A DNA stretch of 64,000 nucleotides, from positions 2,976,001 to 3,040,000 of the forward strand of contig NZ_JAFBCB010000001.1 of the NCBI RefSeq assembly GCF_016907455.1, in the 5' to 3' direction. The stretch is from Brachybacterium muris. Its GTDB lineage: Bacteria > Actinomycetota > Actinomycetes > Actinomycetales > Dermabacteraceae. The notes under the pieces were generated by a model. It was not told where the DNA came from, searched no databases, and was given only the letters and a program-made list of their open reading frames with translations. Of the stretch, positions 12,642-22,098 are shown one piece after another (position 1 is the stretch's first letter; each line of letters starts with the position of its first letter). The translations under genes were made by a program, and so were the position numbers.

Positions 12642-14882
12642 ATGACCTCCCTTGGTCCCACGCCGCTCCCGACCCGGTCCACGGTGGAGCCGCTTCCAGT
12701 AGCGGCACCTTCGCCCCGCTCGGCGGCGCTGCCGTTGCGCCATGACGGCTTCCGCCCGGAACTGCACGGCCTGCGAGGGGTGGCCATCGGCCTGGTGGTG
12801 ATCTACCACGTGTGGTTGGACCGGGTCTCGGGCGGGGTGGACGTGTTCCTGTTCCTCTCGGCGTTCCTGCTGACCGGGACCTTCCTTCGCAGGGCGGAGC
12901 GTGGGGAGCGGTTGCGGCCGGTCCCCTACTGGGCCCGCACCTTCAAGCGGTTGCTGCCACCGGGCGCCGTGGTGGTGCTGGCTTCGCTGGTGGGAGTGTT
13001 CACCCTGCTGGGTGCTGACCGCTGGCTGCCGTCGCTCACCGACGCCGCCGCGTCATTGCTCCAGGTGCAGAACTGGGTGCTGATCCAGCGTGGCACGGAC
13101 TACTACGCGGCTGACGACTCCGGGGCCTCGGTGTTCCAGCACTTTTGGTCGCTGTCGATCCAGGGTCAGGTGTTCCTGCTGTGGCCGGTGCTGATCACGG
13201 CACTGGTGCTGTTGGCCCGTCTGCTGCGGATCCCGGTGCGCGGCATGCTGATCCCCGTCTTCGCGGCACTGACCGTTGCGTCGCTGGCCTGGTCGGTGCA
13301 CTCCACGTCCGCGGCACAGCAGATCGCCTACTTCGACACCTCGGCCCGACTGTGGGAGTTCGCTGCCGGAAGTTTGCTGGCCCTGGCCCTCATGCCGGCC
13401 GCCACCGCTGCTGCCAACCACGAGGGACCAGCACCCGGCGAGCCCACCGCCGCTGCTCATGGCAGGAGGCGTGCGGCCCGGCCCGCGGCCATTCCCGCGC
13501 GGCTCTCACAGCGCTTCCTGACGGCCCGGGTCCTCGCGGGCTGGCTGGGCCTGGCGGGACTGGTCTCATGCGGTCTGCTGGTGGACGTGCAGGGCGCGTT
13601 CCCCGGCTGGATCGCCCTGTGGCCGCTCACGGCGGCGGCCCTGGTGCTGCTGGCCGGGAGCACAAGGCACCGGCTGAGCGTGGACCGGTTGCTGTCCACC
13701 CGCCCGGCCCGGGTCCTGGGGGACATCTCCTACGCGCTGTACCTGGTGCACTGGCCGCTGCTGATCCTGTACCTCGCCGCCACGGGCAACGAGCGCGCCG
13801 GGATCGTCGACGGCGCTGTGCTGATCGGTGTCGCCCTGGCACTGGCCTGGCTGCTGACGCTACTGGTGGACTCCCCGGTGCGGCGCTGGGGCTGGGCGAA
13901 CGCGAAGCCGTGGAGATCGGCGGCTGTCGCCGTGGTGGCCCTGGTGGTCGGCCTGGCACCGGTGGCGGGCGCCCATCAGCACCTGAATACCGAGCAGCGA
14001 GAGGCGGAGCTGCGGGCGGTCTCTGACAACCCGGGAGCACGCGTGCTGGACCCGGAGTTCACACCCCATCCGGATGCGAACCCCGATGCCTCCGTGCTGC
14101 CCACCGCCGCCATGGTCACCGAGGACTGGGTCGCCGGAAGCGATCCGTGCACCGGCGAACTGGAACCCGCCGCAACGGAGCATGAGGCGCTCGGCGAACT
14201 GTGCCGCACCGTGCCCGCCGAGGGGTCAGGGGATGCGCCGGTGCTGGTGTCCGTGGGGGACTCCCGCGTCGAACAGGCGTCCGGGGCACTGATCCCCTTG
14301 GCGAAGCGCGAGGGATGGACCATGGTGACGCTGTGGAAGGGCGGCTGCACCTACGCGCCCGACGCGGTGCTCTCCGAGGAGTGCGATGCGTTCTCCCGGG
14401 CGGCGCGCCGCTACATCGAACGGGTGCAGCCGGACGCTGTGGTGCTGGCCACGACCTTCGTGACCCAGCAGGACCGGGTCGAGGTGGTCCCGGACGGCAT
14501 GGCGACCAGCCTGGAGGACCTGCGCCGCAGCACGGACACGGTGATCGCACTGCGGGCGATACCCCGGCTGCCGCACAACCCGGTCACCTGCGTGCAGGAC
14601 CGTGGCGTGGAGGATCCTCGGTGCACCACCGACCTGCCCGATGACCTGGCGGGCGAGCGCCCCGACTCGGCACTGCTCACGCCGGGCGGTGCCGATGCGG
14701 GGTCCCCGGGGGCCGTCGTCCCACTGGACCTGAATCCTCTGGTGTGCCCGGAGCGCCAGTGCCGGCCCGTGGTGGGCAAGGTGACGGTGTTCATCGACGC
14801 CGGCCATATCTCCGGCACCTACGCGGCATCGATGCAGGATGCGGTGGACCAGCAGCTCAGGAGCGGCGGGTTCGAGTGGTGA
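12642..14882 (+). CDS. Acyltransferase-3 membrane protein with C-terminal SGNH domain, second copy
   Basis: A 746-residue paralog of the protein at 6471, with a much shorter cytoplasmic tail (about 35 residues). The acyltransferase-3 domain starts at RPELHGLRGVAIGLVVIYHVW. It shares long identical stretches with the first copy, such as SGGVDVFLFLSAF, LGDISYALYLVHWP and IAYFDT. The extracellular SGNH domain opens with VGDSRVEQ, where the first copy has GSSHARQ, and ends with FIDAGHISG. Loss of the block I His next to Ser may alter activity or specificity. The 3' end overlaps the convergent hemA by 26 bases. Likely function: O-acylation of a cell-wall glycan. Confidence 0.87.
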   Translation: MTSLGPTPLPTRSTVEPLPVAAPSPRSAALPLRHDGFRPELHGLRGVAIGLVVIYHVWLDRVSGGVDVFLFLSAFLLTGTFLRRAERGERLRPVPYWARTFKRLLPPGAVVVLASLVGVFTLLGADRWLPSLTDAAASLLQVQNWVLIQRGTDYYAADDSGASVFQHFWSLSIQGQVFLLWPVLITALVLLARLLRIPVRGMLIPVFAALTVASLAWSVHSTSAAQQIAYFDTSARLWEFAAGSLLALALMPAATAAANHEGPAPGEPTAAAHGRRRAARPAAIPARLSQRFLTARVLAGWLGLAGLVSCGLLVDVQGAFPGWIALWPLTAAALVLLAGSTRHRLSVDRLLSTRPARVLGDISYALYLVHWPLLILYLAATGNERAGIVDGAVLIGVALALAWLLTLLVDSPVRRWGWANAKPWRSAAVAVVALVVGLAPVAGAHQHLNTEQREAELRAVSDNPGARVLDPEFTPHPDANPDASVLPTAAMVTEDWVAGSDPCTGELEPAATEHEALGELCRTVPAEGSGDAPVLVSVGDSRVEQASGALIPLAKREGWTMVTLWKGGCTYAPDAVLSEECDAFSRAARRYIERVQPDAVVLATTFVTQQDRVEVVPDGMATSLEDLRRSTDTVIALRAIPRLPHNPVTCVQDRGVEDPRCTTDLPDDLAGERPDSALLTPGGADAGSPGAVVPLDLNPLVCPERQCRPVVGKVTVFIDAGHISGTYAASMQDAVDQQLRSGGFEW

Positions 14883-16128
14883 CGCCGTCCTCGCCGTCGG
14901 CCACGGCGGCTCCCACCAGGTCGATCCCGAACAGGGTGTGCAACGCCTCGACGTACTGATCCGCGGCGCCGTCGCGGGCGAACTCGCGGGCGCGGGTGGT
15001 GGGCAGGTGCAGCACCTTGGCGGCGATGCGGTGCAGGCGCCGCTCGAGGTCCTCGGCGATGTCCTCGGGGTACCGCTCGCGGATGTCCTCCATCTCGCGG
15101 TCCAGCGCTGTCGCGACCCGGCTGCGCAGGGCGGTGACGGCGGGGTCCAGCTTGCGGGTCTCCTGGCGGGAGACGAAGCGGTCCACGCCCTCGGTGAGGA
15201 TCTCGCGGGCGGCGGCCAGCTGGCCGGCGTCGTCAATCTCGTCGGCCAGGTCGGCCAATCCGATCACCGTCACCTGATCGAGGTCGCGTACGGCGGCGTC
15301 GAGGTCGGAGTGCAGGGCCAGGTCCAGGATCACGCGGGATCGGGCATCGCTCAGGTGCTCGGGGTGCAGCAGGGTCTGGCCGTGCCCGGAGGCGGCGACG
15401 ATGAGGTCCGCGCCGGCGGCAGCGGCACTCAGCCCGTCGGCCGGGATCGCCCGCACGCCGTGGCTGGCGGCGAAGTCCTGGGCGCGGCCGGTGCTGGAGA
15501 ACACCGCGACGTCCTGCACGCCGCGCCGTGCGAGCTCCGCGACGACAAGGCGCGCGTAGGAGCCGGTGCCGATCACCAGGACGCTCGCCTCGCCGAGCGG
15601 CGCCTCCAGCACGTCGATCGCACGGTCCAGGGCAACGGCCGCGCCGGTGCGGCCGGCGGCACCCAGGCGGGTGGTGGAGGAGACGCGCTTGGCGTGCCGC
15701 AGCCCCTCCTGGAACAGGTCGTTGAGCATGGGGGTGGTGGTGCCCTGCTCGAGGGCCTCGGTGAAGGCGGCGCGCACCTGGCCGGAGATCTCCGACTCCC
15801 CCATCACCACGGAGCGCAGGCCCGCGGTCACCTCGTACAGGTGCTGGGCCACCTCGGTGCCCATCGCAGCCTCCAGCAGCTGGCGAACCTCCTGCTCGGC
15901 CAGCCCGCTGGTGCGGCTGACGGCGCTGACGGCGTGATCCACGGCGTCGTGGAAGCGGTCGGCGTCGAGGTACAGCTCGAGGCGGTTGCAGGTGGACAGG
16001 ACCACGGCCCCGTCCAGCGGGGCGCCGGGAGCACGCAGCTGCTGGGCGAGCTGCTCGGAATTGCGGGTGAGCGCGTCGAGCACCCCGAGGTCGAGGTGCT
16101 CATGGGAGGCGCGCACGGCAACGAGCAT
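14857..16128 (-). CDS. hemA: Glutamyl-tRNA reductase
   Basis: First committed step of C5-pathway tetrapyrrole synthesis: NADPH reduction of glutamyl-tRNA to glutamate-1-semialdehyde, which HemL then uses. It is 423 residues from ATG 16128 (MLVAVRASHEHLDLG). An upstream in-frame start at 16170 lacks family similarity. The catalytic Cys47 is in STCNRLELY. The NADPH-binding segment ASVLVIGTGSYARLVVAEL follows in the middle. The C-terminal dimerisation helices contain DIRERYPEDIAEDLERRLHRIAAKVLHLPT. It is divergent from the hemE operon across an 83-base gap and convergent with the acyltransferase gene. Confidence 0.95.
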   Translation of the reverse strand: MLVAVRASHEHLDLGVLDALTRNSEQLAQQLRAPGAPLDGAVVLSTCNRLELYLDADRFHDAVDHAVSAVSRTSGLAEQEVRQLLEAAMGTEVAQHLYEVTAGLRSVVMGESEISGQVRAAFTEALEQGTTTPMLNDLFQEGLRHAKRVSSTTRLGAAGRTGAAVALDRAIDVLEAPLGEASVLVIGTGSYARLVVAELARRGVQDVAVFSSTGRAQDFAASHGVRAIPADGLSAAAAGADLIVAASGHGQTLLHPEHLSDARSRVILDLALHSDLDAAVRDLDQVTVIGLADLADEIDDAGQLAAAREILTEGVDRFVSRQETRKLDPAVTALRSRVATALDREMEDIRERYPEDIAEDLERRLHRIAAKVLHLPTTRAREFARDGAADQYVEALHTLFGIDLVGAAVADGEDGVTTRTRRS

Positions 16129-16169
16129 GCTGGCGATCCTACGACCGATGTCACCTCCAGGCCGACCCA

Positions 16170-16202
16170 CACAGTGGACTCTGTGACCCAGTCGTGCACA
16201 AT
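16170..16202 (+). promoter_or_regulatory. Candidate hemE promoter with embedded inverted repeat
   Basis: A -35-like TGGACT (16175-16180) and -10-like CACAAT (16197-16202) are separated by 16 bases and lie just upstream of ATG 16212. The -35 element is flanked by an inverted repeat, CACAG (16170-16174) and CTGTG (16181-16185). A regulator bound there would block the promoter and could also affect the divergent hemA. All of this is by inspection only. Confidence 0.4.
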
Positions 16203-16211
16203 GGGGGTGTC

Positions 16212-17423
16212 ATGACAGAAAACAGCACGTCAGAGGCCGTTTTTAGCGACACTGCGTCATATCGCGGTCGTGTGCGGTCCCACCTGCCCGAAGACCATCC
16301 CCTGCAGCGCTCGAGAGCCGATCACGGCACCGCCGACGCGCCCCTGCTGGCCCGTTACCGAGGGGTCGCCACCGATGCGCCGCCGAGCGTGTGGTTCATG
16401 CGACAGGCCGGCCGCTCCCTGCCCGAGTACCGCAAGCTGCGCGAGGGCACCACCATGCTGGACTCGTGCCTGATCCCGGAGATGGCCGCGGAGATCACAG
16501 TGCAGCCCGTGCGCCGCCACCGGGTGGATGCCGGCATCTTCTTCTCCGACATCGTGGTGCCGATGCGCCTGGCCGGCCTGGAGGTGGAGATCAGGCCCGG
16601 CGTGGGCCCCGTGTTCGCCCGCCCGGTGCGCACCGAGGCCGATGTGGATGCTCTGCCGGTGCTGGACGATTCCTTCGAGGAGGCCCTGGAGCCGATCCGT
16701 GAGGCCGTGCGCCTCACCGTCGCCGAGCTGGGCTCCACCCCGTTGATCGGTTTCGCCGGCGCCCCCTTCACCGTGGCCTCCTACCTGGTCGAGGGTGCCC
16801 CCAGCCGAGACCACCTGGCCGCCCGCGCTCTGATGCGCTCGCGGCCCGAGGTGTGGGAGCGCCTGGCCACCTGGGTGGCCGAGGCCTCCGGTCGCTTCCT
16901 GCGCGCCCAGGTGCTGGCCGGCGCCTCCGCCGTGCAGCAGTTCGACTCCTGGGCCGGGTCCCTTTCCGAGCAGACCTACCGCGCTGGCGCCCTCCCCTAC
17001 TCCCGCGCCCTGTTCGAGCACGTGGCTGACCTGCCGGTGCCGCGGGTGCACTTCGGGGTGGGCGCCGCGCACCTGCTGACCCCGATGCACGAGGCCGGCG
17101 CTACCGTGATGGGCGTGGACCACCGCATCACCCTGGCCGAGGCGGCCCGCATCCTGCCCGCGGGAACCCCCCTGCAGGGCAACATCGACCCGGCCGTGCT
17201 GTTCACCGACGAGGCGGTGCGCTTCGCCGAGGCCGATGCGGTGCTGGCCTCCGGCGCCGCGGCGAGCGGCCACGTGGTGAACCTGGGGCACGGCGTGCCC
17301 CCGGAAACCGACCCGCAGGTGCTCACCGACCTGGTGGCCTACTTGCACGAACAGACCGCAGCTGCCTGCAGTGCGCCCTCCGCCCACGGCGACGCGCCAG
17401 CCACCATCGGGGCCGCTGGATGA
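16212..17423 (+). CDS. hemE: Uroporphyrinogen III decarboxylase
   Basis: Decarboxylates the four acetate side chains of uroporphyrinogen III to give coproporphyrinogen III. The protein is 403 residues from ATG 16212, and the first 50 form a nonconserved extension. The substrate-binding segment MRQAGRSLPEYRKLRE is followed by FFSDIVVPMRLAGLEVE, GFAGAPFTVASYLVEG and, near the end, GNIDPAVLF and NLGHGVPPETDP. It is the first gene of a tightly coupled heme operon. Its stop overlaps the hemY start in an ATGA arrangement. Confidence 0.96.
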   Translation: MTENSTSEAVFSDTASYRGRVRSHLPEDHPLQRSRADHGTADAPLLARYRGVATDAPPSVWFMRQAGRSLPEYRKLREGTTMLDSCLIPEMAAEITVQPVRRHRVDAGIFFSDIVVPMRLAGLEVEIRPGVGPVFARPVRTEADVDALPVLDDSFEEALEPIREAVRLTVAELGSTPLIGFAGAPFTVASYLVEGAPSRDHLAARALMRSRPEVWERLATWVAEASGRFLRAQVLAGASAVQQFDSWAGSLSEQTYRAGALPYSRALFEHVADLPVPRVHFGVGAAHLLTPMHEAGATVMGVDHRITLAEAARILPAGTPLQGNIDPAVLFTDEAVRFAEADAVLASGAAASGHVVNLGHGVPPETDPQVLTDLVAYLHEQTAAACSAPSAHGDAPATIGAAG

Positions 17424-18991
17424 AGTCACCCGAGCGCACGATCGTGATCGGCGGCGGCATCGCGGGCCTGCTGGCCGCCCGCCGCCACGCCCTCGCGGGC
17501 CGGCAGGTCACGCTGCTGGAGGCCGATGAGGTCACCGGCGGTGCGATCGCCGCGCAGACCGTGGGCGGGATCGAGATCAACACTGGGGCCGAGGCCTGGT
17601 CCGTGGGCAACGGCGCCGTGGAGGCACTGGTGGCGGAACTCGGCATGGCCGATCGGGTGGTCTCCCCCGTCACCGGCCGCGGCAGCCGACTGGTCTCCGC
17701 CGCCGGCGTGCACATCGCCCCTCCCGGCGGGATGTTCGGCATCCCCGCCAGTCCGCTGTCCCGCCAGACCCGCCAGGTGCTCGGCACCGTCGGGGCGCTG
17801 CGCGCCTGGGCGGAGCGGTTCCTGCCCGCCGGCTTCGGGCTGCGCGAGGGCGTGACCATCGGTGATTACGTGCGCCGCCGCATGGGTCGGCGCGTGGTGG
17901 ACCGTCTGGTGGCGCCCCTGGTGGGCGGGGTGCATTCCGCCGACCCGTACTCCCTGGAGCTCGCCGCGACCCTGCCGCGCCTGCCCGATGCGGTGCGGGA
18001 GACCGGTTCCCTGGCCGCCGCGGTGCGGTTGCTGCGCCCGGACACCACCCGGTCCTCCGGTCGCGGAGCGGGCACGGCCGTGCGGGCGCTCGCCCCCACC
18101 ATGGCCGATCTGCCCCGGGCCCTCGAGGCGCAGCTGCGCGAGCGGGGCGCCGAGGTGCTCACTTCCACCGCCGCCCTCTCGGTCGCACGGGAGGACGGTG
18201 GCACCTGGCAGGTCACTGCGAGCACCACTGACGAGGGCAGCACCGCAGTGCACCTGGAGGCAGAGCACCTGGTGCTGGCCTGCCCTCCCGATGCCACCGC
18301 CACCCTGCTGAAGCAGATCGCCCCCGTTCTCGCCGCAGCGATCCCCTCTGCGCCCGCAGTGCCGGTGCGCCTGGTGGCGCTGGTGATCGAGGCCCCCGCG
18401 CTGGATGCGGCCCCGTCAGGCACCGGTGCCCTGGTCGCGGCCGGCACCCCCGGGGTGCGGGCCAAGGCCCTCACCCACGCCACCGCCAAGTGGGAGCACG
18501 TGCGCCGCGCTGCCGACGGCCTGCACGTAGTGCGCCTGAGCTACGGCCGCCCCGGCGAGGAGCTGCCGGAGGACGACTCCCACGGCCCCCACGGCACCGA
18601 GGGGGCGATCGTGGACCTGGCCCTCACCGACGCCTCTGTGATCCTGGGCACCGACCTGGACCGCACCCAGCTGCGCGCCGCCCGCGTGATCACCTGGCAG
18701 CGCGCCATGCGCCGGCCCGGCCCCGGCCACCGCGAGGCCCTCGCACGCATCAGCGAGCTGCTCGATGAGGATCCCCGCCTCGAACTGGTGGGGTCCTGGA
18801 GAGCAGGCACCGGCATCGACGCGATCGTGCGGGCCGATGCCCGCGCCGCGGCCGAGACCGCATCGGTGCCACCTCCGGCCGAGAGCTCGTCGGCACCTGT
18901 CCCGTCAGCGCCCGCCCCGTCAACACCTCCCCCGAGCCCTGAACCCGAACCGACACCTTCCACCGACCCCACCCAGGAGGACCGCCCATGA
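17420..18991 (+). CDS. hemY: Coproporphyrinogen/protoporphyrinogen oxidase, HemY/CgoX family
   Basis: A FAD-dependent oxidase. Beside HemQ it is expected to oxidise coproporphyrinogen III to coproporphyrin III. It is 523 residues with an N-terminal dinucleotide fold (VIGGGIAGLLAARRHALAG) and the family segment VDRLVAPLVGGVHSADPYSLEL. The closing FAD segment is degenerate: VGSWRAGTGIDAIVRADA stands where related enzymes have a Gly-rich G-x-x-x-x-G-x-G-I pattern. The last ~45 residues are a Pro/Ser-rich tail not expected in the family. ATGA overlaps join it to hemE upstream and hemQ downstream. Confidence 0.92.
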   Translation: MKSPERTIVIGGGIAGLLAARRHALAGRQVTLLEADEVTGGAIAAQTVGGIEINTGAEAWSVGNGAVEALVAELGMADRVVSPVTGRGSRLVSAAGVHIAPPGGMFGIPASPLSRQTRQVLGTVGALRAWAERFLPAGFGLREGVTIGDYVRRRMGRRVVDRLVAPLVGGVHSADPYSLELAATLPRLPDAVRETGSLAAAVRLLRPDTTRSSGRGAGTAVRALAPTMADLPRALEAQLRERGAEVLTSTAALSVAREDGGTWQVTASTTDEGSTAVHLEAEHLVLACPPDATATLLKQIAPVLAAAIPSAPAVPVRLVALVIEAPALDAAPSGTGALVAAGTPGVRAKALTHATAKWEHVRRAADGLHVVRLSYGRPGEELPEDDSHGPHGTEGAIVDLALTDASVILGTDLDRTQLRAARVITWQRAMRRPGPGHREALARISELLDEDPRLELVGSWRAGTGIDAIVRADARAAAETASVPPPAESSSAPVPSAPAPSTPPPSPEPEPTPSTDPTQEDRP

Positions 18992-19737
18992 CCACCCAGC
19001 ACCCCGCCCCCGCCCAGCCCGACGCCCAGTCCAGCCCGGACGCGCAGAGCGCCGGTGAGGAGATCACCCGCTACACCTCCTACACCGTGTTCCGCCGCCT
19101 GGGCGGCCTGGCCACCGAGGGCGAGGCCAGCCCCGAGCAGCTCACCGCCACCGTCGAGGAGACCATCGCCCTGATCGAGGCCGACGGCTGCGAGGTGCTG
19201 GGCTTCTACGACGTCTCCGGCTTCCGCGCCGAGGCCGACCTGATGATGTGGCTGGCAGCCGATGAGCCCGAGGCCCTGCAGGCTGGGCTGCGCACCCTGG
19301 AGAACTCCCTTGCCGGCACCCTGCTGCACCGCGAGTGGGCCGCCGTGGGTGTGCACCGCATGGCCGAGTTCACCCGGTCCCACGTCCCCTCCTTCATGAC
19401 CAAGGGCCGCGGCCGCAAGCAGTGGATCTGCGTGTACCCCTTCGTGCGCTCCTACGAGTGGTACCTGCTGGAGGAGGAGGAGCGTCGCCGCATGCTCATC
19501 GAGCACGGCAAGCTGGGCCGCGACTTCCCGCAGGTCAACGCCAACACCGTCGCCTCCTTCGCGCTCGGCGACTACGAGTGGCTGCTGTCGTTCGAGGCTG
19601 ATGACCTGCACGACCTGGTGGACATGATGCGTCACCTGCGCTACTCCGATGCCCGCCTGCACGTGCGCGAGGAGCTGCCGTTCCACACCGGCCGACGCCT
19701 TGAGTCCGCCGCCGACATCGCCGCCCTGCTGGCCTGA
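18988..19737 (+). CDS. hemQ: Coproheme decarboxylase (HemQ/ChdC, chlorite-dismutase family)
   Basis: Last step of the coproporphyrin-dependent pathway: two propionates of iron coproporphyrin III are oxidatively decarboxylated to make heme b. The protein is 249 residues with a disordered 22-residue N-terminus. The conserved YPFVRSYEWYLL contains Tyr150, the likely radical tyrosine. RRRMLIEHGKLGRDF contains His173, the likely proximal heme ligand. GDYEWLLSFEADDLHDLVDMMRHLR is the family C-terminal signature. Its presence defines the pathway used by the surrounding genes. It starts within the hemY stop codon. Confidence 0.95.
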   Translation: MTTQHPAPAQPDAQSSPDAQSAGEEITRYTSYTVFRRLGGLATEGEASPEQLTATVEETIALIEADGCEVLGFYDVSGFRAEADLMMWLAADEPEALQAGLRTLENSLAGTLLHREWAAVGVHRMAEFTRSHVPSFMTKGRGRKQWICVYPFVRSYEWYLLEEEERRRMLIEHGKLGRDFPQVNANTVASFALGDYEWLLSFEADDLHDLVDMMRHLRYSDARLHVREELPFHTGRRLESAADIAALLA

Positions 19738-19795
19738 ACCCCTCAGCCCGGCGGCACCCTCGCCGCCGGACCGACCCGCCCCTGGAAGGACCCCC

Positions 19796-21097
19796 GTGAC
19801 CACCACCCCTGACACCACCGCTGGCCCCGAGAACGCCGTCGGCCCCGAGGCTGCTGGCCCTGATGCTGCCCCCGAGGCCACCGAGCTGCCCCTGCCGCGC
19901 GAGGTGGACCGCGACTCCGACACCCACACCCGCCGCGGTGAGCAACGCGAGTTCGACGCGATCCTGTTCTCCTCCTTCGGCGGGCCTGACGGCCAGGACG
20001 ACGTGATCCCGTTCCTGCGCAACGTCACCCGTGGCCGTGGCATCCCCGACGAGCGCCTCGAGGAGGTCTCCGGTCACTACCGGGCGCTCGGCGGCCGCAG
20101 CCCCATCACCGAGCAGAACCGCGCCATGATCGCCTCGCTGCAGGTGGAGCTGGCCGCCCGTGGCATCGACCTGCCGGTGTACTTCGGCAACCGCAACTGG
20201 GAGCCGTACAACGCCGAGGCGGTGCGCGCCCTGCACGCCGACGGTCGTCGTCACGCCCTGGGCCTGGTGACCAGTGCGTTCTCCAGCTACTCCTCGTGCC
20301 GTCAGTACCGCGAGGACTTCGCGATGGTGCTAGAGGAGACGGGCCTGGTCGGCGAGGTCACGATCGACAAGGTGCGCGTGTACTTCAACCACCCCGGGTT
20401 CCTGGACCCGGTGGCCGACGGCCTGGGCGAGGCCCTGGGCCGCCTCACCGAGGCCGGGCACGATGTGGACCGCATCGCGGTGCTGTTCTCCACCCACTCG
20501 GTGCCGCTGACCATGGCGGAGGCCTCCGGACCCCAGGAGACCCGGGTGGAGGGCTCCGGCGGCTGGTACGTGGCCCAGCACCTGGCGGCCTGCCGCTACG
20601 TGATGGAGCAGCTGGACGACACCATGCCGCAGCTGCCGGACTGGCAGCTGGTGTACCAGTCCCGCTCCGGCGCCCCGCACATCCCGTGGCTGGAGCCCGA
20701 CGTCAACGACGTGATCGAGGAGATCGCCGCCCAGAAGAGCGCTGACGCGGTGGTGGTGGTGCCGATCGGCTTCGTCACCGACCACGTCGAGGTGATCTGG
20801 GACCTGGACACCGAGGCGAAGGAGACCGCCGCGGAGCAGGGCCTGGCGTTCGAACGGGTCGCCACCTCCGGCACCGACCCGCGGTTCATCAAGGCCCTGG
20901 CCGATCTGGTCCAGGAGCGCCTGGACCCGGCGTTCCCCCGCCAGGAGGTCACCGACTTCGGCCCCACCCCCGACGTGTGCGGGGCGAACTGCTGCGTGGG
21001 CCGGCTGTGCCGGCCCACCACCAGCGGCGTGGACTCCGACCAGGACGTGCAGCGGGCCCGGGAGGCACGGGAGAAGGAACAGGCGGACGCCTCGTGA
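19796..21097 (+). CDS. hemH: Ferrochelatase (coproporphyrin ferrochelatase, CpfC)
   Basis: Inserts Fe(II) into coproporphyrin III in this pathway. The start is GTG 19796 after TGGAAGGA, giving 433 residues, and a longer open frame upstream only overlaps hemQ. The first ~45 residues are nonconserved. The core begins at FDAILFSSFGGPDGQDDVIPFL. The conserved His is in VLFSTHSVPLTMAE, and VVVPIGFVTDHVEV carries the second metal/porphyrin-site motif. The C-terminal DVCGANCCVGRLCRP is the cysteine set typical of actinobacterial ferrochelatases with a [2Fe-2S] cluster. Confidence 0.95.
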   Translation: MTTTPDTTAGPENAVGPEAAGPDAAPEATELPLPREVDRDSDTHTRRGEQREFDAILFSSFGGPDGQDDVIPFLRNVTRGRGIPDERLEEVSGHYRALGGRSPITEQNRAMIASLQVELAARGIDLPVYFGNRNWEPYNAEAVRALHADGRRHALGLVTSAFSSYSSCRQYREDFAMVLEETGLVGEVTIDKVRVYFNHPGFLDPVADGLGEALGRLTEAGHDVDRIAVLFSTHSVPLTMAEASGPQETRVEGSGGWYVAQHLAACRYVMEQLDDTMPQLPDWQLVYQSRSGAPHIPWLEPDVNDVIEEIAAQKSADAVVVVPIGFVTDHVEVIWDLDTEAKETAAEQGLAFERVATSGTDPRFIKALADLVQERLDPAFPRQEVTDFGPTPDVCGANCCVGRLCRPTTSGVDSDQDVQRAREAREKEQADAS

Positions 21098-22098
21098 CCC
21101 CCGATCCTGCCGCCGCCCCCGAACCTGCGACCACCGCCGATACGGGCACGCTGCGCCTGGGGACCCGGGCCTCAGCCCTGGCCCTGGCCCAGTCCGGTCA
21201 GGCCGGGCGGGCCCTGGCGGCCGGCGCCGGCCGGGCCGTGGAACTGGTGCACGTGCGCACCACCGGTGACGTGGACCGCCGGCCGCTCACCCAGATCGGC
21301 GGCACCGGCGTGTTCGTCACCGCAGTGCGGCAGGCCCTGCTGGACGGCGAGGTGGACGTGGTGGTCCACTCCTGCAAGGACCTCCCCACCGCCCCGGCCG
21401 ACGGCATCACCATGGCCTGCATCCCCGCCCGGGAGGACCCGCGCGATGCCCTGGTGGCCCGCGACGGCCTCACCCTGCAGACACTGCCCGAGGGGGCACG
21501 GGTGGGCACCGGCTCGCCCCGGCGCGCCGCCCAGCTGCTGCGCGCCCGCCCCGACCTGGACGTGGTCTCGATCCGCGGCAACATCGACACCCGCATCAAC
21601 CGGGCCCTCGGCCCCGAGGCGGATCTCGACGCGGTGGTGTTAGCCGCCTCCGGCCTGCACCGCGCGGACCGTGCCGAGGTGATCTCCGAGCTGCTGGGGA
21701 CCGACGTGATGCTCCCGGCGCCCGCCCAGGGTGCCCTGGCCATCGAGTGCCGCACCGAGGACCTGGCACCCGGTGGCCCGCGCGCGTGGCTGGCCGAGGC
21801 GCTGGCCGCCCATGATGATGCCCCCACCCGCGCTGCGGTCACCGCCGAACGGGCCCTGCTGCGGGCACTGGAGGCAGGCTGCAGCGCCCCGGTGGCCGCG
21901 TATGCCACGGTGGACGGGGCGGAGCTGGAGCTGAGAGCGCTGGCGATCACGCCCGACGGCTCCCAAGTGATCGAGGGATCCAGGGAGGGGAGCTTCGATG
22001 CCGCCGGCGAGCTCGGCAACGCTCTTGCCCAGGACCTGTTGGACCAGGGCGCCCGGGACCTGCTGGATCAGGCAGCCGAGGCGCCGAACCAGGTGTGA
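21094..22098 (+). CDS. hemC: Hydroxymethylbilane synthase (porphobilinogen deaminase)
   Basis: Polymerises four porphobilinogens into hydroxymethylbilane using a covalent dipyrromethane cofactor. GTG 21094 overlaps the hemH stop (GTGA) and gives 334 residues. The N-terminus carries LRLGTRASALALAQS, the substrate-binding region VVHSCKDLPT, then GTGSPRRAAQLL and IRGNIDTRI. The cofactor cysteine is Cys263 in LEAGCSAPVAAYA. It is flanked by the genes for the next and previous steps. Confidence 0.96.
   Translation: MTPDPAAAPEPATTADTGTLRLGTRASALALAQSGQAGRALAAGAGRAVELVHVRTTGDVDRRPLTQIGGTGVFVTAVRQALLDGEVDVVVHSCKDLPTAPADGITMACIPAREDPRDALVARDGLTLQTLPEGARVGTGSPRRAAQLLRARPDLDVVSIRGNIDTRINRALGPEADLDAVVLAASGLHRADRAEVISELLGTDVMLPAPAQGALAIECRTEDLAPGGPRAWLAEALAAHDDAPTRAAVTAERALLRALEAGCSAPVAAYATVDGAELELRALAITPDGSQVIEGSREGSFDAAGELGNALAQDLLDQGARDLLDQAAEAPNQV

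Noticed and set aside
8934-12809. A 1291-codon open frame on the minus strand
   Set aside because: It lies fully antisense to three well-supported + strand genes. Its His/Gln/Arg-rich translation is the usual shadow of high-GC coding DNA and has no start signal or domain.
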